Under the pieces are notes generated by a model that was given only the letters and a program-made list of their open reading frames with translations, was not told the origin of the DNA and did not search any database. The translations under genes were made by a program, and so were the position numbers. DNA of 11,493 nucleotides from an uncultured Lachnospiraceae bacterium. GTDB lineage: Bacteria > Bacillota > Clostridia > Lachnospirales > Lachnospiraceae. Below are positions 7,688 through 11,493 of this stretch, piece by piece. Where the stretch lies: NCBI GenBank assembly GCA_910588655.1, contig CAJUPJ010000061.1, forward strand, positions 1 through 11,493, in the 5' to 3' direction. The number at the start of each line of letters is the position of its first letter. Position 1 is the first letter of the stretch.

Positions 7688-7807
7688 TTAAAGCCGGAAG
7701 TGTATGACAACCATTGTATCTTGTACTGGGCAGCTAAAAGAAGGTACAATGTTCTGGCTGTTCATACACCAGGTGTTTGTTAAATCCTGTTTCCTTAAAC
7801 TATTCAT
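7688..7807 (-). CDS. Possible 39-residue small protein or leader peptide, unrecognised
   Basis: An ATG at 7807 (minus strand) is preceded by GGAGG with 5-nt spacing, as good as any ribosome binding site in the window. The frame runs 39 codons to TAA, 79 nt before the start of the large secreted protein gene in the same direction. The product begins MNSLRKQDLTNTW, has cysteines at 14 and 26, and ends VVIHFRL. It has no signal peptide or clear transmembrane segment and I recognise no family. The same DNA forms an imperfect hairpin (7700-7769), so it may instead be a palindromic element or structured leader in which the ORF is incidental. The evidence for coding is the ribosome binding site and position only. 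Confidence 0.35.
   Translation of the reverse strand: MNSLRKQDLTNTWCMNSQNIVPSFSCPVQDTMVVIHFRL
7700..7776. repeat. Imperfect palindrome overlapping the small ORF
   Basis: Outer arms GTGTATGA (7700-7707) / TCATACAC (7762-7769) and inner arms CATTGTA (7712-7718) / TACAATG (7745-7751) are nested. A short palindrome ACACCAGGTGT (7766-7776) overlaps the right end. The nested arms suggest a foldable RNA or a small palindromic repeat. Confidence 0.5.
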
Positions 7808-8048
7808 GACCACCTCCGCCCGTTTTTTAAAAGCTCCTGATATTTAAAAATATTTACTGCTGTTATTTGGTTTATCTTCTTTGTGCCTTTGATATTTATT
7901 GTAAATATTTCTTATAGTTTTTAGATTTTTACCAACTGGCAGAACAGTAATAATCTAAATTTACCTGAGGTATTTTATTGTGATAATCTTTTAGTCCTTT
8001 AAAAATATACAGTAAGCTTTTGGTATTTTTTAACTATATCATAGTGTA

Positions 8049-8117
8049 TGGCAAAAAAGATTTCCGTTTTTTTATATGTATTATGATGAAAAAAACGGAA
8101 AAAATTTTTCATTGCCA
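8049..8117. repeat. Long inverted repeat upstream of the Fn3-like gene
   Basis: A perfect 13-bp inner stem TTTCCGTTTTTTT (8061-8073) / AAAAAAACGGAAA (8089-8101) lies within outer arms TGGCAA (8049-8054) / TTGCCA (8112-8117). The right outer arm is also the probable -35 box of the gene at 8170. It is a candidate operator or cruciform; a terminator role is unlikely because no gene ends here. Confidence 0.65.
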
Positions 8118-8139
8118 CATGATATAATTAAATTATAAT
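8112..8139 (+). promoter_or_regulatory. Promoter of the secreted Fn3-like gene
   Basis: TTGCCA (8112-8117) matches the -35 consensus at 5 of 6 positions and lies 16 bp before a perfect TATAAT (8134-8139). Two more TATAAT hexamers at 8123-8128 and 8144-8149 sit about one helical turn to either side, but have no good -35 of their own. Initiation near 8146 would leave a leader of about 24 nt containing GGAAGGA. Confidence 0.6.
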
Positions 8140-8169
8140 AATTTATAATAAAAGGAAGGATGATGTCTT

Positions 8170-8916
8170 ATGAAAAGAATTAAAAGAACAGTGAATATGC
8201 TTATAGCAGCAATAATACTTATAGATAGCATATTTACTATTAATTGTAACGCAAAATCATTAGTAACAGCAAATGGAGAAATAGTAACAGATAACAGGAA
8301 AACTGCAGTAAATGATAATGATGATGGAGATAATTCATTACGTGCTGATATTAGTTTTATACTCTATTATGTGCATTCAGATATAATGGGTTTAGATATT
8401 GATGATAAAACAGTTGCAGGAGAAAGTGATGGATATGAAATAAGGTATGATAAAAATAAATCATATAAAAATCCAGAATTAAGAAAATTTATGAAAAAAA
8501 AGGATGGTTTATATGAAATTAATGGATTTGATGTAGGAAGCACATATTATTTTAGTGTACGTGTATATAAAAAATCTGATGGTACTATGTTGTATGGGGA
8601 ATGGAGTGATACTAAGAAATTTAAAATACATAAAATTGGACAACCAGAAATTATATCTGTATCAAATAAGGGAAAGAAAGTATCTATAAAATGGAAAAAG
8701 GCTTCTGGTTCAAAGATAAAATATCGTGCATATGTAGATACTAAGGAGTATTTTTGGATGGATGAAACTAAAAAGACATCAATAGTTTTAAATTGTAAAG
8801 GATTAAAAAAGGGAATGAAATTTAAGGTTTTTGTACAAACGTTTGTTAGACAAGGACCATATGGTTTGAATCAGGTTTTATATAGTAGTGAATCTGTAAC
8901 ATTAAAACTTAAATGA
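8170..8916 (+). CDS. Secreted protein with two fibronectin type III-like domains
   Basis: A 248-residue exported protein of unknown function. The N-terminus KRIKRTVNMLIAAIILIDSIFTINCNA is a signal peptide with a likely cut after CNA near residue 28; the cysteine is not in a good lipobox. After a polar acidic stretch come two Fn3-like domains, about 55-153 (GYEIRYDKNK...YFSVRVYKK...WSDTKKFKI) and 157-247 (PEIISVSNKGKKVSIKWKKA...KFKVFVQT). The first resembles the C-terminal module of the large secreted protein at 5266-7608, which also has xQVxYSKNK..., YYVKARAY and WSQIKKVKI. The ATG has GGAAGGA at 9-nt spacing; nearby ATGs at 8160 and 8163 are out of frame. Codon use is more A-rich than in its neighbours. 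It is divergent from the other secreted gene, and co-regulation through the shared region is possible but unproven. Confidence 0.75.
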   Translation: MKRIKRTVNMLIAAIILIDSIFTINCNAKSLVTANGEIVTDNRKTAVNDNDDGDNSLRADISFILYYVHSDIMGLDIDDKTVAGESDGYEIRYDKNKSYKNPELRKFMKKKDGLYEINGFDVGSTYYFSVRVYKKSDGTMLYGEWSDTKKFKIHKIGQPEIISVSNKGKKVSIKWKKASGSKIKYRAYVDTKEYFWMDETKKTSIVLNCKGLKKGMKFKVFVQTFVRQGPYGLNQVLYSSESVTLKLK

Positions 8917-8948
8917 ACAGGCTAATATTTGTAAAAACTGGAAAAGGC

Positions 8949-8988
8949 AAGAGAGGAGGGTGAAACATATTTTTTACCCTCCTCTCTT
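8949..8988 (+). terminator. Strong hairpin after the Fn3-like gene, atypical terminator
   Basis: A perfect 13-bp GC-rich stem AAGAGAGGAGGGT (8949-8961) / ACCCTCCTCTCTT (8976-8988) starts 32 nt after the stop. The only T-run is in the 14-nt loop; the 3' flank CACTTGTCCCTT is not a proper U-tract. It probably stabilises or ends the mRNA, but efficient intrinsic termination is uncertain. Confidence 0.55.
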
Positions 8989-9001
8989 CACTTGTCCCTT
9001 C

Positions 9002-9032
9002 ATGAAAAAAACGGAAAAATTTTCTGCCATTT
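9002..9032 (+). repeat. Direct repeat of the right arm of the 8049-8117 palindrome
   Basis: ATGAAAAAAACGGAAAAA at 9002-9019 is identical over 18 nt to 8086-8103, and the following T-rich stretch ending in TGCCA is also shared with small gaps. The two copies bracket the Fn3-like gene. Here there is no matching left arm, so the palindrome is only half present. Confidence 0.6.
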
Positions 9033-9098
9033 TTATGTTATTCTAAGATATAAGCCAGGTATATTAATCTTCACATATTTTAATATTCATGATGTTAC

Positions 9099-9241
9099 GG
9101 ATTGCTACATTGCTACGCAATTCCCACAATCCTGCAAACACCTCCAATTCCGCATATTTGCAGGCAAATCTGCTTCTTGCTGGTGTCTGGCGGGCAAGAC
9201 TGGTATATAGCAATTTGCATGTAAACATGCATTGTTATATA
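9099..9241. other. Cluster of four consecutive hairpins, candidate structured RNA or palindromic repeat
   Basis: Four inverted repeats lie end to end: GGATTG/CAATCC (9099-9104/9127-9132); CCTGCAAA/TTTGCAGG (9131-9138/9157-9164, perfect); TCTTGC/GCAAGA (9175-9180/9194-9199); and a long one with TGCATGT/ACATGCA (9216-9222/9225-9231) extended by CAA/TTG and TATATA/TATATA (9204-9209/9236-9241). The stretch is richer in G+C than its flanks and has no credible ORF. No known RNA family is recognised. Confidence 0.45.
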
Positions 9242-9275
9242 CTTTTGGTCCTGGCATCATAATCATAATTATATG

Positions 9276-9304
9276 TTGATAATTAAATATAAATAATATA
9301 TAAT
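9276..9304 (+). promoter_or_regulatory. Near-consensus promoter for the structured leader and kinase gene
   Basis: TTGATA (9276-9281, 5 of 6 to consensus) and TATAAT (9299-9304, perfect) are separated by exactly 17 bp. A start near 9311 would give a leader of about 275 nt that contains the palindromes at 9319-9342 and 9360-9572 before the kinase ATG at 9586. The region is AT-rich, so chance matches are possible, but score and spacing are the best in the window. Confidence 0.6.
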
Positions 9305-9318
9305 TAGTTATAAAGTCC

Positions 9319-9342
9319 GTTATATATTATTTAATATATAAC
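9319..9342. repeat. Perfect 11-bp-arm palindrome near the presumed transcript start
   Basis: GTTATATATTA (9319-9329) and TAATATATAAC (9332-9342) are perfect inverted repeats around a TT centre. It lies 15 nt after the TATAAT box, where an operator or a 5' RNA hairpin would be expected. The arms are almost all A/T. Confidence 0.6.
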
Positions 9343-9359
9343 TGTAATATATTTTATAG

Positions 9360-9570
9360 AAAATATTCCACCTGTGCGGTTGGATAATCTTTAGATTATC
9401 CAACCCACTCATCCATTCGCAAAAACCGTGCTGGCGCACTCCTATGTCTGCTAACGCATCCATTTTTTGCTCATTTAGGGAGTGGGTTGCTAATCCAGAC
9501 AGTTGCTTGTATTGCAATAAATTGCATACAAGCAGTCTGATGGATTGCAACCGCACAGGTGGAAAATATT
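9360..9570. repeat. Four-arm palindromic element (about 195 bp) with 15-bp terminal inverted repeats and 8-bp flanking direct repeats
   Basis: The ends CCACCTGTGCGGTTG (9368-9382) and CAACCGCACAGGTGG (9548-9562) are perfect inverted repeats, and AAAATATT flanks both sides (9360-9367, 9563-9570). Inside are three arms: GATAATCT/AGATTATC (9383-9400); CAACCCACTC/GAGTGGGTTG (9401-9410/9480-9489) enclosing GCAAAAA/TTTTTGC and GTGC/GCAC; and AATCCA, TGCTTGTAT, TGCAAT with complements (9492-9546). It ends 15 nt before the kinase start codon. It could be a MITE-like insertion or a structured mRNA leader. No known family recognised. Confidence 0.7.
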
Positions 9571-9585
9571 TTGGATGGCGGCAAT

Positions 9586-11379
9586 ATGGATGAGCATAAG
9601 ATAAATTATTGTATGGGCTGCATGAGTCCAGTTACAGATGGTGGAAAATGCAGTAAATGCGGCTTTGATATTAGTACATATAATGTATCTAAACGCTGTC
9701 TCGCGCCAGGTACTATGCTTGCTGGAAGGTATATGGCAGGCAGGGTTATTGGCGAAGGTGGTTTTGGTATTACATATATTGGCAGGGATTTGGTTTTAGA
9801 TATTGTAATTGCAATTAAAGAGTATTTCCCATTAAGTTATGGGGTGCGTGGTGCAAGGGAAAGTAATGATAATACTATCTATGCAAATAATGATGCAAAC
9901 AGTACAGACAATATTTACCAGAAAGGTCTTGACAGGTTTTATAAAGAGGCAAAGATACTTTCACAATTCCATATGCTTGAGGGTATAGTCCTGGTCAGGG
10001 ATTTTTTTTATGAAAACCAGACAGCTTATATTGTGATGGATTATATCAATGGGATTAATTTAAAGAAATACGTAAAAGAGAATGGCAAAATTGCGGGAGA
10101 CAGGGCTTTACAGCTTATGCAGCCAGTTATACAGTCACTTGGCATGATACACCAGGCAGGAATTATACATCGTGATATAAGTCCTGACAACCTTATTATG
10201 GCAGAAGATGGAAGGCTGGTTCTTGTAGACTTTGGTTCTGCGCAGATTGAAGAAGGAAATATTACACGAAGCATTACAGTAATGTTTAAACGTGGTTTTA
10301 CACCTGAGGAGCAGTATATCAGCAGAGGGAAGCAGGGTGCATGGACAGATATTTATGCTTTATGTGCAACTATTTATTATATGGTTACAGGTATAGTGCC
10401 ATATGAAGCTGTTGAAAGAATGTTAGATGACAAACTGGCAGGGCTTTCAGTATTTCCAGATATAAATATATCTGGTACACAGAAAAATGCAGTAATGCGT
10501 GGAATGTCTGTTAAACCAGAAGAGAGGTTCCAGACCATACAGGAACTGTATGATATATTATATAATAAAGATGAAACTGCACTAAATAGTGCAAAACAAA
10601 AAGATATAAGAAAATATTATATTAGAATTATAACAATAAGCTGTGTAATAATTATATCAGGATATTTTATTATACCAGGGCTTTTACCAGAAACGGACAG
10701 AGTGAAGCCTGCTAGTAAAAATTCTTCTTATAGTACAGTTACACCTGATGTAAATGTAATTAACAAAAGCAGCAGACCCTCCACACCGGCACCAGAAAAT
10801 ATAAAGATGCAGTTATTTACAGGACTCACAAAAAAGCAGGCGGAAGAACACCTGGCTGAATCAGGGGATAAGTATTTAAAAATAGACTGGGAAGAAAAGT
10901 ATAACAACAAAGTGGCAAAAGGAACGGTTATTGGCCAGAGTATTCCAGCAGATACAAGTTATTTTCCAGGAAGCATAGAGAAAATTGTGCTTACAATAAG
11001 CCTTGGTGTAAAGATGGTAAAAGTACCAGATGTTGCAGGACAGTATTATAAAAATGCAGTTAGAAAATTAAAAAATAGGAAATTAAAGTACAAGTTAATC
11101 TGGGAAGAGAGCACAAAGGAAAAAGGTATTGTTATTTTACAAGATAAAAAGGCTGGAAAATATATAAAGCCTGGCAAAAAAATATGCCTTACAGTAAGCA
11201 GCGGAATAAAAACCACGCCTGTACCAGCTCCCACACCAACACCAATACCAGTAAAACCAGTTATTCCAGAAGAAACACCTGTACCAGAAAGGACAAAAGC
11301 ACCTGCTAAAAAGCCGCCTAAAAAAGAAGTGGGTACAGATATTAGTGAGCCAGATGCTTTTATCGGGGTTATTCCATAA
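9586..11379 (+). CDS. Membrane Ser/Thr protein kinase with N-terminal zinc ribbon and two PASTA-like domains
   Basis: A 597-residue Hanks-type kinase. A zinc ribbon (C9/C12, C22/C25) precedes the catalytic domain (about 46-325): glycine loop GEGGFG 56-61, Lys78 in IAIKEY, Glu121 in FYKEAKIL, HRD 195-197 with Asn202, and DFG 215-217, so all key catalytic residues are present. One transmembrane helix at about 345-367 leads to two diverged PASTA-like repeats (about 406-474 and 476-541) and a Pro/Thr-rich tail. The topology implies a cytosolic kinase with an extracellular sensor, as in PrkC/PknB kinases that bind muropeptides, but with fewer PASTA units. I chose the ATG at 9586 (GGATGG 7 nt upstream); a GTG at 9559 lies in the palindrome arm without a ribosome binding site. 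Substrates are unknown. Confidence 0.87.
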   Translation: MDEHKINYCMGCMSPVTDGGKCSKCGFDISTYNVSKRCLAPGTMLAGRYMAGRVIGEGGFGITYIGRDLVLDIVIAIKEYFPLSYGVRGARESNDNTIYANNDANSTDNIYQKGLDRFYKEAKILSQFHMLEGIVLVRDFFYENQTAYIVMDYINGINLKKYVKENGKIAGDRALQLMQPVIQSLGMIHQAGIIHRDISPDNLIMAEDGRLVLVDFGSAQIEEGNITRSITVMFKRGFTPEEQYISRGKQGAWTDIYALCATIYYMVTGIVPYEAVERMLDDKLAGLSVFPDINISGTQKNAVMRGMSVKPEERFQTIQELYDILYNKDETALNSAKQKDIRKYYIRIITISCVIIISGYFIIPGLLPETDRVKPASKNSSYSTVTPDVNVINKSSRPSTPAPENIKMQLFTGLTKKQAEEHLAESGDKYLKIDWEEKYNNKVAKGTVIGQSIPADTSYFPGSIEKIVLTISLGVKMVKVPDVAGQYYKNAVRKLKNRKLKYKLIWEESTKEKGIVILQDKKAGKYIKPGKKICLTVSSGIKTTPVPAPTPTPIPVKPVIPEETPVPERTKAPAKKPPKKEVGTDISEPDAFIGVIP

Positions 11380-11493
11380 TAAGTAAAATAGAGTGAAAAA
11401 TATATCTAAGGCAGCATGGAGGATTACTATTAAAAGATTGATAGCCTCTCGGATTCATAAGAGCTGGTTAAGATTTGTGTATTGACAACTGAA
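11380..11493 (+). other. 3' flank of the kinase gene, possible next promoter start
   Basis: The last 114 bp hold no ORF and no clear terminator. A perfect TTGACA at 11482-11487 could be the -35 box of a following gene, with the -10 beyond the window edge. AGCCTCT...AGAGCT near 11443-11474 forms only a weak hairpin. Confidence 0.3.

Larger units (their letters stand above)
7609..8169. other. Divergent intergenic region with several structured elements
   Basis: 561 bp separate the two divergent secreted-protein genes. Listed separately: a terminator-like hairpin (7640-7670), a small ORF on the minus strand overlapping a palindrome (7688-7807), a long inverted repeat (8049-8117) and a promoter (8112-8139). 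The remaining stretch, about 7810-8040, is AT-rich with no ORF. I could not find a convincing minus-strand promoter in it. Confidence 0.6.

Noticed and set aside
8992..9210. 72-codon plus-strand ORF with TTG start downstream of the Fn3-like gene
   Set aside because: It starts just after a hairpin with no ribosome binding site, runs through several inverted repeats, and has a composition unlike real proteins here.
9320..9556. 78-codon minus-strand ORF across the four-arm element
   Set aside because: It is coextensive with the palindrome, has no clear ribosome binding site and no recognised family; openness is probably incidental. A dispersed family of intact copies would change this.
9360..9572. 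T-box or other known riboswitch
   Set aside because: I see no T-box core sequence, no terminator partner and no match to riboswitch cores I know; only the junction geometry is switch-like.
9559..9585. GTG at 9559 as kinase start
   Set aside because: It sits in the right arm of the palindromic element with no ribosome binding site; the ATG at 9586 directly precedes the zinc-ribbon sequence.

Overview
The window looks like chromosome from an AT-rich Gram-positive anaerobe, most likely a Lachnospiraceae-type Clostridium relative. Reasons: GGAGG-type ribosome binding sites, A/T-rich third codon positions, a DnaK ending in VDGDYREV, secreted GBS-Bsp-like and Flg_new repeat proteins, tandem Rpn-family nucleases, and a PASTA-like kinase with an N-terminal zinc ribbon. 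The family assignment is inference; no rRNA or other marker is present.

Left third (1-2940): the 3' half of dnaK, then dnaJ (66-nt gap), forming the end of the class I heat-shock operon. It is closed by a 17-bp-stem terminator. A small YbaK-type prolyl-tRNA editing protein follows with a GTG start, then a short degenerate 15-16 bp tandem repeat and a second terminator.

Middle (2940-5200): two tandem, about 93% identical Rpn-family (PD-(D/E)XK) nuclease genes. In their first 54 codons they differ only at synonymous sites, so both look selectively maintained. They differ in the number of GxE-type repeats in a C-terminal linker. A bidirectional terminator separates them from the convergent gene that follows.

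Right half (5266-11379): a large secreted, cysteine-rich CHAP/NlpC-like protein with several adhesin-type modules (minus strand), an upstream small ORF or palindrome, a divergent secreted fibronectin-III-like protein, then a transmembrane Ser/Thr kinase with an N-terminal zinc ribbon and two PASTA-like domains. All three gene products act at or sense the cell envelope; a functional link between them is inference from proximity.

The most unusual content is non-coding. The 669 bp between the Fn3-like gene and the kinase start is packed with inverted repeats. It ends in a roughly 195-bp four-arm palindromic element (9368-9562) flanked by an 8-bp direct repeat. This element lies between a near-consensus promoter (9276-9304) and the kinase start codon. 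Its junction carries four alternating GGTTG/CAACC blocks that can pair in two mutually exclusive ways. It may be a switchable kinase leader, a MITE-like insertion, or both. The 561-bp gap between the divergent secreted-protein genes also holds a long inverted repeat over a -35 box and a 39-codon ORF with a strong ribosome binding site.
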